NCBI GenBank assembly: GCA_012515365.1
Contig: JAAYYM010000173.1
Span: 1-12,417, forward strand
DNA length: 12,417 nt
Direction of reading: 5' to 3'
Source of the DNA: Clostridia bacterium
Lineage (GTDB): Bacteria > Bacillota_A > Clostridia > Lachnospirales > Lachnospiraceae
The stretch's first letter is position 1, and every line of letters starts with the position of its first letter. The translations under genes and the position numbers were made by a program. The notes beneath the pieces were generated by a model. That model did no database searches and was not told the DNA's origin. It saw only the letters and a list, made by a program, of their open reading frames with translations. Shown here piece by piece: positions 1 to 6,025 of the stretch.

Positions 1-663
1 ATTTCCAAAAGCTTTCAAAGGTGTTATGCTAACCTGCGGGCAGCAGGAGCTTTGTATGACATCGAAAATAAGGAATATACGAAATTTGAAAACTGGAATA
101 AGAGTGAAGTGAAGAAGTTTGTACAGGGGCTGCTCGAGGAAGTGTTTGATTTTCCTAAAAAGCGTAGTGAAGCAGCGTGGGGAAGTGTGAGAAATTGCTT
201 TCTCGAAGCATATACGCATCGTGGACTGATCAGCTATTCTGACCAATTGCCACGAGAAAACTGTATGGTCTTTGATTGCCCTACTGATGGGCACTTATCA
301 GGTTTTCTTGAATATCTGAAGAATCAGCTGGTGGAAGCCGGCATTGATGTGATTGCACTCCATCATCCATTATGCGCAGGATATTTGTCTCATTTGTATT
401 GTCCGGAACAAGGTTTGTTACTGACCGGTGACCAGTCTCTTGGCAGCGTGACAGAGGTTGGAGATTTACTTAATCATAACCATTATCGTCAGTATCACAA
501 AGGCTTACATGAGCATGCAATTTGTCAAAAGCTGATAGAAGGAGCAATTCATCAACTGAAACACGCAAAAATGATGCACGACGAATTAGAAGCCGTCTAT
601 ATTGAACACATGGATTTCAATAAATGGGAAGAAAAATTTCGGGAGACACTGGCGAGTATTTAG
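1..663 (+). CDS. PRK06851-like P-loop ATPase family protein, C-terminal part (5' end outside window)
   Basis: The frame is open from the first base, so the gene begins upstream of the window. The TTG at 52 is only an internal codon and has no good ribosome binding site. From memory of the family, PRK06851-type proteins are about 360-370 aa and contain two related P-loop NTPase halves, each ending in a helix with a 'hDxxExxYiexMDFxK' pattern. Here one such ending lies before residue LYDIENKEY (around 40-90) and the second near the C-terminus (HDELEAVYIEHMDFNKWEE), so the second half is seen complete. Where the second half should carry GxxxxGK(S/T) this protein has CPTDGHLSGF (about 274-303), so the Walker A of this half looks inactive. 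Biochemical function is unknown. The family assignment is from motif recall and was not searched. Confidence 0.6.
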   Translation: MSKSFQRCYANLRAAGALYDIENKEYTKFENWNKSEVKKFVQGLLEEVFDFPKKRSEAAWGSVRNCFLEAYTHRGLISYSDQLPRENCMVFDCPTDGHLSGFLEYLKNQLVEAGIDVIALHHPLCAGYLSHLYCPEQGLLLTGDQSLGSVTEVGDLLNHNHYRQYHKGLHEHAICQKLIEGAIHQLKHAKMMHDELEAVYIEHMDFNKWEEKFRETLASI

Positions 664-724
664 CTTTCAAATATTTGCAGAGAATCTTCTTGATAGCTGT
701 ATTTGCCATTTACATTAGCTGACA

Positions 725-800
725 GATGCCGTAGAATCCATATATATACCACATACAGCATATATCCAAGCATAGCATATATATTGGGAACTATGGCATC
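725..800 (+). repeat. Imperfect long hairpin
   Basis: Bases 725-734 pair with 791-800 (GATGCCGTAG with CTATGGCATC, one G-U). After a 2x2 mismatch, bases 737-747 pair with 777-788 with one bulged base, mostly alternating A/T. The loop is 748-776. Both wobble pairs are G-U on the plus strand and would be C-A mismatches on the minus strand, which mildly favours a plus-strand RNA. It has no T-run after it, so it is not an ordinary terminator. It could be a decayed miniature inverted-repeat element or an mRNA 3' structure. Confidence 0.35.
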
Positions 801-817
801 CATTATTTACATTTTTC

Positions 818-826
818 TGATATAAT
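818..826 (+). promoter_or_regulatory. Extended -10 promoter
   Basis: TGA-TATAAT is a perfect -10 hexamer (821-826) with the TG extension at 818-819, which can replace a -35 box. No convincing -35 lies 16-18 bp upstream. Predicted start of transcription is near 833, just before the SD-like AAAGAAG at 834-840. Confidence 0.45.
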
Positions 827-848
827 TAAATTTAAAGAAGCAGATAAT

Positions 849-992
849 GTGAAATGTCAAGGATGTAATCATGCGGCGTCTTGTGCATTTGCAGGAATAT
901 AGTACAGTCCTGCATGTGTTTCGGAACCTATTGAGGAAGAACCTGAGTGGATGACAGAGCTTCCATATAAACTGCAATGTATTATAAAATAG
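849..992 (+). pseudogene. Possible tiny Cys-rich protein gene interrupted by an amber codon
   Basis: A GTG at 849 sits 8 nt after AAAGAAG (834-840) and downstream of the extended -10. It opens MKCQGCNHAASCAFAGI, then a TAG (900-902), then the same frame continues through YSPACVSEPIEEEPEW to a TAG at 990-992. The pattern CxxCx5C, with two further cysteines after the stop, resembles small metal-binding peptides. Either a 47-codon gene was broken by a point mutation, or a 17-aa peptide is the true product, or the reading frame is chance. No family is recognised. The low confidence reflects the short length. Confidence 0.25.
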
Positions 993-1009
993 AAATAGTG
1001 AAGATTCTC

Positions 1010-1038
1010 TTGACAATGCCCAAAATCGGTGATAAAGT
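1010..1038 (+). promoter_or_regulatory. Sigma-A-type promoter for the MutS2-like gene
   Basis: A perfect TTGACA -35 (1010-1015) is followed after 17 bp by TAAAGT (1033-1038), matching 4 of 6 -10 positions. Transcription would start near 1045, leaving a leader of about 190 nt that includes the small reading frame at 1118-1240. Confidence 0.45.
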
Positions 1039-1117
1039 AATTTTCATATTTCAAGTAAACTAATATCAATCAAGACTGAAAGAGGAATTTGTTTGTTAAT
1101 TGTAATGATGTAAGAAG

Positions 1118-1240
1118 ATGAAAAGTGAAGAAGAAAAAATGATCTGTATAGATCGTTTGTTTCTGATACTCTTTTTGCCTTCTTTTTTTGTACCTGTTAT
1201 TTATATTCATAGTGTTAAGAAGAGAGGAACATTACAATGA
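1118..1240 (+). CDS. Possible 40-aa single-pass membrane peptide overlapping the next gene
   Basis: ATG at 1118 opens a 40-codon frame ending TGA at 1238-1240, so its stop overlaps the ATG of the next gene as ATGA, the usual arrangement for translational coupling. The peptide starts MKSEEEKMICIDR, has a hydrophobic core LFLILFLPSFFVPVIYI (residues about 14-30) and ends HSVKKRGTLQ, a plausible single transmembrane helix with a basic flank. Against it: the SD is poor (AAGAAG immediately before ATG), and T-rich DNA readily yields hydrophobic frames by chance. An inner ATG at 1139 is an alternative start. No homologue is recognised. Confidence 0.25.
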   Translation: MKSEEEKMICIDRLFLILFLPSFFVPVIYIHSVKKRGTLQ

Positions 1241-3264
1241 ATCAAACTTATATAGAAAATCAGACTAATCAAACCAAGACATCAAATCAAACCCATACAT
1301 CTAATCAGAACAATAACTCAAATTTGACAACTACATCAAATCAAACCTACGAACTGACTGGATTTCAATATATCAGGGAAGCGCTGGCTGCTTATGCGAA
1401 CAGTGAGACGGCGAAGGAACGTGCAAGGCTGATTGAACCGATGCTTCGTGAGTCTGAACTTAGGAAGGCACAGCGTGATACAACACAGGCGAAAAGGCTG
1501 TTAGTAGAGATCGGTACACCGCCTGTTCCACGTATGACAAAGCTGTCAGAACTGATCGACAGGGCGGAGTGCGGAGAATTACTGAGCGTAGAGGAAGTCG
1601 AGTCAGTGGGCGTATTTCTTGTCGCAGTAAAGCGGATGAAGAGCTATCTGGAAAAGGGAAAAGAACAGCAGATAGGACTTGCCTTCTACTGCGAGAATCT
1701 GGAGATTTTAGAGGAACTGCGGGCAGAAATCGAAAGCTGCATCAGAGATGGGGAAATCGATGACCGCGCATCAGCACTTCTATATGATACAAGAAGAAAA
1801 ATCCAGCTTCACAGAGAGAAAATCAATGAAAAAGCAGAGCACCTGATGAAGACCAATAAGGAGTATCTGGCAGATAATTTTGTAGTCAGAAGAAACGGAC
1901 GGATCTGTATCCCGGTCAAAAAGTCATGCCGTGGGAAAATAGCAGGATCAGTCATTGACCAATCATCAACCGGAGCCACTTTATTTGTAGAACCGACAGC
2001 AATCGCAAATTTACAGGAAGAGTTGGAACTGTTTCTACTGGAAGAAGAAAATGAAGAACGTCGGATTCTGTATCAGCTGCTTGAGAGAATATCAGAACAT
2101 GATCAGGCATTACGCGAAAATATACGAGTGATTACCGAGCTTGACTTCATATTTGCAAAGGCAAAGATGAGTGTGGAAATGAACGCAGTGGAGCCGGAAA
2201 TCAATACAGAAGCTATGATAAAACTGAAGGCGGCAAGAAATCCATTACTAGAGCAGTCACAATGTGTTCCGCTTGATTTTTCGATCGGTGGAGAAACGCG
2301 AGGCGTCATCATCACAGGACCGAATACCGGAGGAAAAACAGTAGCGATCAAAACGGTTGCATTGATGAGCATGATGGCATGTGCCGGATTGCATGTACCG
2401 TGTGTAGAGGCAAAGCTTTCTATGCAGAGTCAGGTATTGTGCGACATTGGCGACGGACAGAATATCGCAGATAATCTTTCGACATTTTCTGCACATATCA
2501 CAAACGTCATCCAGATTTTGAAACATGTAACCAGAGAGAGTCTTGTCATCATGGATGAATTAGGCTCAGGAACTGATCCGGCAGAAGGAATGGGAATTGC
2601 CATATCAATATTGGAGGAGCTTCGTAAGAGTAACTGTTTGTTTTTGGTGACGACGCATTATCCGGAGGTTAAAGAATATGCGATGCGATATCTGGAAATC
2701 CAAAATGCAAGAATGACTTTTGACCGAGAAAGCTTAAAACCGCTTTATGAATTAGAGATCGGAAAAGCAGGCGACAGCTGCGCTCTTTACATTGCAAAGC
2801 GGCTCGGTGTTCCAAACAGCATGCTGCGCACGGCGGCAAAAGAAGCTTATGGAAGTGTGTCATCAAAAACAGAGCATGAATTGGCACTTCATGATGGAAA
2901 TGAAGAGCTTAAGCATGAGTCAGCACCAAAGCTTGAGCGGATCGAAAAAGTGAAGCGTGAAGCAGTACATGGAGAAGGATTTCATAGAGGAGACAGCGTC
3001 ACTGTTTTACCGGAAGGTAAGATCGGAATCGTGGCGCAGCCTGCTGATCATCAGGGAAATGTGCTGGTGCAGGTTGCAAAAGAAAAATTCATGATCAGTC
3101 ATAAGCGGCTGAAACTAAAAGTAGCTGCGACGCAGCTGTATCCGGAAGACTATGATTTTTCTATCATTTTTGATACAGTTGAGCATAGAAAAGCAAGACA
3201 TCAGATGGGAAAGAAATATCAGGAGGGACTGGAAATCGCATATGATCCAGACGAGTGTATATAA
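1237..3264 (+). CDS. MutS2-like ATPase lacking the Smr domain
   Basis: This 675-aa MutS-family ATPase has the order expected of MutS2: N-terminal helical core from about residue 39, the lever/clamp motif GSVIDQSSTGATLFVEP (237-253), then the ABC-type ATPase. Walker A is GPNTGGKT (361-368), the signature-like DNLSTFSAH lies at 412-420, Walker B is LVIMDE with D440/E441, and the H-loop His is H474 (TTHY). A KOW-like segment (584-628) follows, as in MutS2, but the C-terminal Smr endonuclease domain is absent; the protein ends with about 45 other residues. MutS2 (about 780 aa) binds branched DNA or stalled ribosomes and cuts through Smr, so this version should bind but not cleave by that route. 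The N-terminal 37 residues are an odd Asn/Gln/Thr/Ser-rich tail. The SD AGAGAGG near 1220-1226 supports the ATG at 1237. It starts within the ATGA overlap with a possible upstream peptide. Confidence 0.85.
   Translation: MNQTYIENQTNQTKTSNQTHTSNQNNNSNLTTTSNQTYELTGFQYIREALAAYANSETAKERARLIEPMLRESELRKAQRDTTQAKRLLVEIGTPPVPRMTKLSELIDRAECGELLSVEEVESVGVFLVAVKRMKSYLEKGKEQQIGLAFYCENLEILEELRAEIESCIRDGEIDDRASALLYDTRRKIQLHREKINEKAEHLMKTNKEYLADNFVVRRNGRICIPVKKSCRGKIAGSVIDQSSTGATLFVEPTAIANLQEELELFLLEEENEERRILYQLLERISEHDQALRENIRVITELDFIFAKAKMSVEMNAVEPEINTEAMIKLKAARNPLLEQSQCVPLDFSIGGETRGVIITGPNTGGKTVAIKTVALMSMMACAGLHVPCVEAKLSMQSQVLCDIGDGQNIADNLSTFSAHITNVIQILKHVTRESLVIMDELGSGTDPAEGMGIAISILEELRKSNCLFLVTTHYPEVKEYAMRYLEIQNARMTFDRESLKPLYELEIGKAGDSCALYIAKRLGVPNSMLRTAAKEAYGSVSSKTEHELALHDGNEELKHESAPKLERIEKVKREAVHGEGFHRGDSVTVLPEGKIGIVAQPADHQGNVLVQVAKEKFMISHKRLKLKVAATQLYPEDYDFSIIFDTVEHRKARHQMGKKYQEGLEIAYDPDECI
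1240..1350 (+). repeat. Degenerate tandem repeat coding for an NQT-rich tail
   Basis: Codons 2-38 of the MutS2-like gene repeat a motif like (T)SNQTxx: NQTYIE, NQTNQTKTS, NQTHTS, NQNNNSNLTTTS, NQTYEL. The first unit (NQTY after Met) and the last (NQTY before ELTGF, where family similarity starts) match, as if an ancestral MNQTYELTGF start had been expanded internally. Codons for the same residues vary (AAT CAA ACT, AAT CAG ACT, AAT CAA ACC), so the expansion is not brand new. Confidence 0.6.
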
Positions 3265-3296
3265 AAGCAGACGAATGCAAATGAAAGCAGACGAAT
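3244..3296 (+). repeat. Short direct repeats with 20-bp period
   Basis: AAAGCAGACGAAT occurs at 3264-3276 and 3284-3296, exactly 20 bp apart. A weaker copy (GATCCAGACGAGT, 3244-3256) lies one period earlier inside the last codons of the MutS2-like gene. It looks like a local duplication of the gene's 3' end. No function is evident. Confidence 0.5.
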
Positions 3297-3309
3297 TTGG
3301 AACAAAGGG

Positions 3310-3338
3310 TTAAATTCTGATTCATTTTGTAGTATAAT
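3310..3338 (+). promoter_or_regulatory. Promoter for the histidine phosphatase gene
   Basis: A perfect TATAAT (3333-3338) lies 17 bp after TTAAAT (3310-3315), a weak -35. Transcription would start near 3345, followed by the SD GAAGGA at 3357-3362 and the ATG at 3368. Confidence 0.5.
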
Positions 3339-3367
3339 AACTACGTTAAAATGAAAGAAGGATTAAA

Positions 3368-3988
3368 ATGAAGATTTACCTGATGCGTCATGGCGAGACA
3401 ACATGGAACAAAGCACATAGATTACAGGGGCAGACCGATATTCCTCTTAATGAGAATGGGCTGCTCATTGCAAGAAAAACACAAAAGGGGATGGAAAAGA
3501 TCCCCTTTGATGTTGCTTATACGAGCCCCTTACAACGGGCAAAAAGAACGGCAGAAATAGTCCTTACCGGACGTGACATCAAACTGATCGAGGATGAAAG
3601 ACTTAAAGAAATATCATTTGGCAGCTATGAAGGCGTAGTCATTGATGAAGTCATAGAAAAAAAAGAAAGCCCGCTTTACGAGTTTTTAAGAGTACCGGAG
3701 CAATACATACCCGGAGAAAATGCAGAGTCGATCAGGGAATTGATGGATCGAGGTATGGATTTCCTGATGAATGAGATCGTACCATTAGAAGCAAGCTGCA
3801 GACAGATATTTGTAGCTACACACGGAGCATTCATTAATTCCGTGATCTGTAATGTTGCAAAGCTTCCGGTAAAGGAATTTTGGGGGAATCTGCAGAAAAA
3901 CTGTGGAGTTACGATTATTGACTGCACAAATGGACAGCTGACTTTAGAGAAGAAAGGACTTGTCTTCTATGATGAAATATGTGAGTAA
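3368..3988 (+). CDS. Histidine phosphatase family protein (phosphoglycerate mutase-like)
   Basis: The 206-aa product is a cytoplasmic phosphatase of the histidine phosphatase superfamily, which forms a phosphohistidine intermediate. The N-terminal RHGE motif supplies the catalytic His (R7, H8), followed by TxWNxxxRLQGQTDIPLNENG. R57 in SPLQRAKRTAE and E81 in LKEISFGSYEG fit the phosphate-binding Arg and the proton donor, and H152 in ATHGAFIN is the second conserved His. The length fits the small cofactor-independent phosphatases often annotated as GpmB, CobC or PhoE, and the substrate cannot be told from sequence. SD GAAGGA is 5 nt before the ATG. The 3' end overlaps the next gene by about 20 nt, which suggests co-translation. 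Confidence 0.9.
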   Translation: MKIYLMRHGETTWNKAHRLQGQTDIPLNENGLLIARKTQKGMEKIPFDVAYTSPLQRAKRTAEIVLTGRDIKLIEDERLKEISFGSYEGVVIDEVIEKKESPLYEFLRVPEQYIPGENAESIRELMDRGMDFLMNEIVPLEASCRQIFVATHGAFINSVICNVAKLPVKEFWGNLQKNCGVTIIDCTNGQLTLEKKGLVFYDEICE

Positions 3989-4523
3989 TTTTATCCACCA
4001 TTTTATTACGATTACCAGACATAAGTTTTTGGTGCAGCAGGGCTGCTTCAGATTAGGACTCTACTGGCAAGGGATTATGCATGATTTAAGCAAGTATTCA
4101 CCGCAGGAATTCATCGGTGGCATCCGGTATTATCAGGGCTATCGCAGTCCCAATAATGCGGAGCGTGAGACGATCGGCTACTCAGCAGCATGGCTTCACC
4201 ATAAAGGACGAAACAAACATCACTATGAATACTGGGTTGATTACAGCTCCCATGGGACGGGCAGATATGTGCCGGTAAAGATGCCCACGCGATACCTGAT
4301 CGAAATGTTCGTTGATCGAATTGCAGCAAGCAAAAATTATAATGGAGTGGCTTATACGGATGCTTCGCCATATGAGTGTTACAAGAAAGGGCGGACTCAG
4401 ATCGCACTGCATGAGACGACAAAGAAGCAATTGGAATTTTTATTGAAAATGCTTAGAGATCAGGGAGAAGAGAAGACGTTTCAATATATTCGCACTCACA
4501 TTTTAAAGAAGAAAGCAAAGTAA
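3969..4523 (+). CDS. DUF5662 family protein
   Basis: The product is about 184 aa and resembles DUF5662 proteins common in Clostridia. These have no established function and are sometimes mislabelled as catalase. Visible features are a His-rich N-terminus (IHHFITITRHKFLV), the motif IMHDLSKYSPQEF, and WLHHKGRNKHHYEYW, a cluster of His, Asp and Trp that could bind metal. There is no signal peptide or membrane segment. The frame also allows TTG at 3960 (only 1 nt after the SD AAAGGA at 3953-3958) and ATG at 3972; ATG at 3969 gives the best SD spacing (10 nt). It overlaps the end of the phosphatase gene, so the two are probably translated from one mRNA. Confidence 0.75.
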   Translation: MMKYVSNFIHHFITITRHKFLVQQGCFRLGLYWQGIMHDLSKYSPQEFIGGIRYYQGYRSPNNAERETIGYSAAWLHHKGRNKHHYEYWVDYSSHGTGRYVPVKMPTRYLIEMFVDRIAASKNYNGVAYTDASPYECYKKGRTQIALHETTKKQLEFLLKMLRDQGEEKTFQYIRTHILKKKAK

Positions 4524-4577
4524 GAATCTTTTTCATGTTTCTACATATTCTGATAGAAAAGAGAATAGGTAGAAATT

Positions 4578-5102
4578 ATGAAAATAGTATTAGACGCCGG
4601 ACACGGCGGGTTGGATCCAGGGGCAGTTTACAATGGGCGTAAGGAAAAGGACGATACGCTTGCATTGACGCTAAGCGTTGGACAGATCCTTACAGATAAT
4701 GGGATCTGGGTTGTATATACGAGAACGGTTGATGTATACGAGACTCCTTACCAAAAGGCAGAGGAAGCAAATCTGTCAGGCGCTGATTATTTTATATCCA
4801 TCCATCGGAATTCCTCCCCTTATCCCAATATGTACAGTGGAGTTGAATCTTTAGTTTATTCCAGACTAAGCGCAGCTTACCGCGTGGCGGTTTCCATCAA
4901 TGAACAGTTGGAGAAGGTGGGCTTTGTTAATCAGGGGATTAATGAACGTCCGAATCTGATTGTGCTCAGAAAGACGCAGATGCCGGCAGTTTTGGTGGAA
5001 GTGGGATTCATCAATACCGATTATGATAATGAATTATTTGATAATGAATTTTACAATGTTGCAATGGCAATTGCAGATGGCATATTGTTGAGTGTTTTTT
5101 AG
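4578..5102 (+). CDS. N-acetylmuramoyl-L-alanine amidase (amidase_3), no signal peptide
   Basis: At 174 aa this is essentially a bare amidase_3 (CwlC/LytC-type) zinc amidase that cuts the bond between MurNAc and L-Ala of peptidoglycan stem peptides. Zinc ligands and catalytic residues are visible: H9 in LDAGHGG, E23 in GRKEKDD, H76 in ISIHRN and E141 in VLVEVGFI. It starts directly with MKIVLDAGHGG, so there is no signal peptide, transmembrane helix or cell-wall-binding repeat. Family members without export signals are phage endolysins or sporulation/mother-cell lysis amidases such as CwlC. No phage genes are nearby. The SD is weak (TAGGT at 4566-4570). The stop is 15 nt before the ABC permease start, so the two form a transcription unit. 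Confidence 0.88.
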   Translation: MKIVLDAGHGGLDPGAVYNGRKEKDDTLALTLSVGQILTDNGIWVVYTRTVDVYETPYQKAEEANLSGADYFISIHRNSSPYPNMYSGVESLVYSRLSAAYRVAVSINEQLEKVGFVNQGINERPNLIVLRKTQMPAVLVEVGFINTDYDNELFDNEFYNVAMAIADGILLSVF

Positions 5103-5117
5103 CAGAGAGGAGCAAGT

Positions 5118-5939
5118 ATGATAGAGTTACTGTTTGAGATGTTTTCCTTCCCATTTATGGTGCGGGCATTGAGCGTCGGCGTGTTGGTATCACTGTGCGC
5201 AGCACTACTGGGAGTCAGTCTGGTGCTAAAACGCTATTCCATGATCGGAGATGGTCTGTCACATGTAGGCTTTGGAGCGCTGACGATCGGCTTGGCAGTT
5301 GGTTTGTCACCCCTGGTTGTCGCAGTACCTGTCGTAGTGATTGCCGCTTTTTTGCTGCTGCGTATTAGTGAAAACAGCCAGATCAAGGGTGATTCGGCGA
5401 TTGCGCTTATTTCAACAAGCTCACTGGCAATCGGTGTGATTGTTGTATCGTTATCCTCGGGGACGACAACAGATGTCATGAATTATCTCTTTGGAAGCAT
5501 TCTATCTATGTCTGACGGTGATGTCATTTTCAGCGTGATTCTATCATGTATGGTTTTGGTTTTATTCATTATATTTTATCATCGCATCTTTTTGATTACC
5601 TTTGATGAAACGTTTGCAACAGCAACCGGAGCAAAGACAAATCTCTATAATATGCTGATTGCATTTTTGACTGCCATTACGGTAGTGCTTGGTATGCGTA
5701 TGATGGGAGCTATGCTTATCTCCAGTCTGATCATATTTCCGGCACTTAGTGCAATGCGTCTGTGTACGAATTTTAAACATGTTGTTATCTGTGCAGCGGC
5801 TATTTCAGTATTCTGCTTTTTGACAGGTCTGGTGTTGTCCTACATTTTTTCGACACCTACCGGAGCAAGTGTAGTGGCACTGAATATGATCGTGTTTGCG
5901 GTTTTTCATCTAATTAGAAAGATCAGAAAAATCGGATAA
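5118..5939 (+). CDS. Metal ABC transporter permease (ZnuB/MntB family)
   Basis: This 273-aa polytopic protein belongs to the ABC-3 permease family that moves Zn2+, Mn2+ or Fe2+ across the membrane with a partner ATPase and a lipoprotein binding protein. It has seven to nine hydrophobic segments and the family patterns KRYSMIGDGLSHVGFGAL (about 38-55), DVMNYLFGSILS (119-130) and LGMRMMGAMLISSLIIFPA (191-209). The SD GAGAGGAG (5105-5112) precedes the ATG by 5 nt. Neither the ATPase (ZnuC) nor the binding protein (ZnuA) is in this window, and both neighbours are unrelated, so its partners must be encoded elsewhere. Which metal is carried cannot be told. Confidence 0.85.
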   Translation: MIELLFEMFSFPFMVRALSVGVLVSLCAALLGVSLVLKRYSMIGDGLSHVGFGALTIGLAVGLSPLVVAVPVVVIAAFLLLRISENSQIKGDSAIALISTSSLAIGVIVVSLSSGTTTDVMNYLFGSILSMSDGDVIFSVILSCMVLVLFIIFYHRIFLITFDETFATATGAKTNLYNMLIAFLTAITVVLGMRMMGAMLISSLIIFPALSAMRLCTNFKHVVICAAAISVFCFLTGLVLSYIFSTPTGASVVALNMIVFAVFHLIRKIRKIG

Positions 5940-5958
5940 CCGGAAACTGTTGAGTAAA

Positions 5959-5974
5959 TACGAAAAATTTCGTA
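5959..5974. promoter_or_regulatory. Palindrome upstream of the small-RNA promoter
   Basis: TACGAAA-aa-TTTCGTA is a perfect inverted repeat with 7-bp arms and a 2-bp centre. The loop is too short for an RNA hairpin, so it is better read as a dimeric protein-binding site. It ends 16 bp before the -35 at 5991, where an activator could sit, and lies 20 bp after the permease stop. The regulator is unknown. Confidence 0.35.
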
Positions 5975-5990
5975 AAATCATAGAAAACTA

Positions 5991-6019
5991 TTGAAAAAAG
6001 CAAGAGGTTGTACTATAAT
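5991..6019 (+). promoter_or_regulatory. Strong sigma-A promoter of a small RNA unit
   Basis: TTGAAA (5991-5996) and a perfect TATAAT (6014-6019) are separated by exactly 17 bp. Predicted transcription start is about 6026. The only thing downstream before the terminator at 6077-6112 is a short structured stretch. Confidence 0.65.
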
Positions 6020-6025
6020 ACAATT

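Larger units (their letters stand above)
664..1236. other. 573-bp region without a large gene
   Basis: The stretch between the PRK06851-like gene and the MutS2-like gene is A+T-rich. It holds, in order: a 76-nt imperfect hairpin (725-800); an extended -10 promoter (818-826) with a short Cys-rich frame interrupted by TAG (849-992); a TTGACA/TAAAGT promoter (1010-1038); and a possible 40-aa membrane peptide (1118-1240). The minus-strand frames at 807-1069 look like shadows: they have no SD site and no recognisable composition. I see no clear intrinsic terminator for the upstream gene. Confidence 0.6.

Noticed and set aside
807..1069. Two overlapping minus-strand frames of 66-69 codons
   Set aside because: No SD, odd Cys/Arg/Phe composition, and they lie opposite promoter-like and Cys-frame signals on the plus strand.
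1140..1155. GATCT-gtat-AGATC stem in the MutS2-like leader
   Set aside because: A 5-bp stem is common by chance, and no riboswitch or attenuator pattern surrounds it.
4538..4559. Weak TTTCTA/TAGAAA hairpin between DUF5662 and amidase genes
   Set aside because: Only 6 A/T-rich pairs with a 10-nt loop and no T-run; not a credible terminator.
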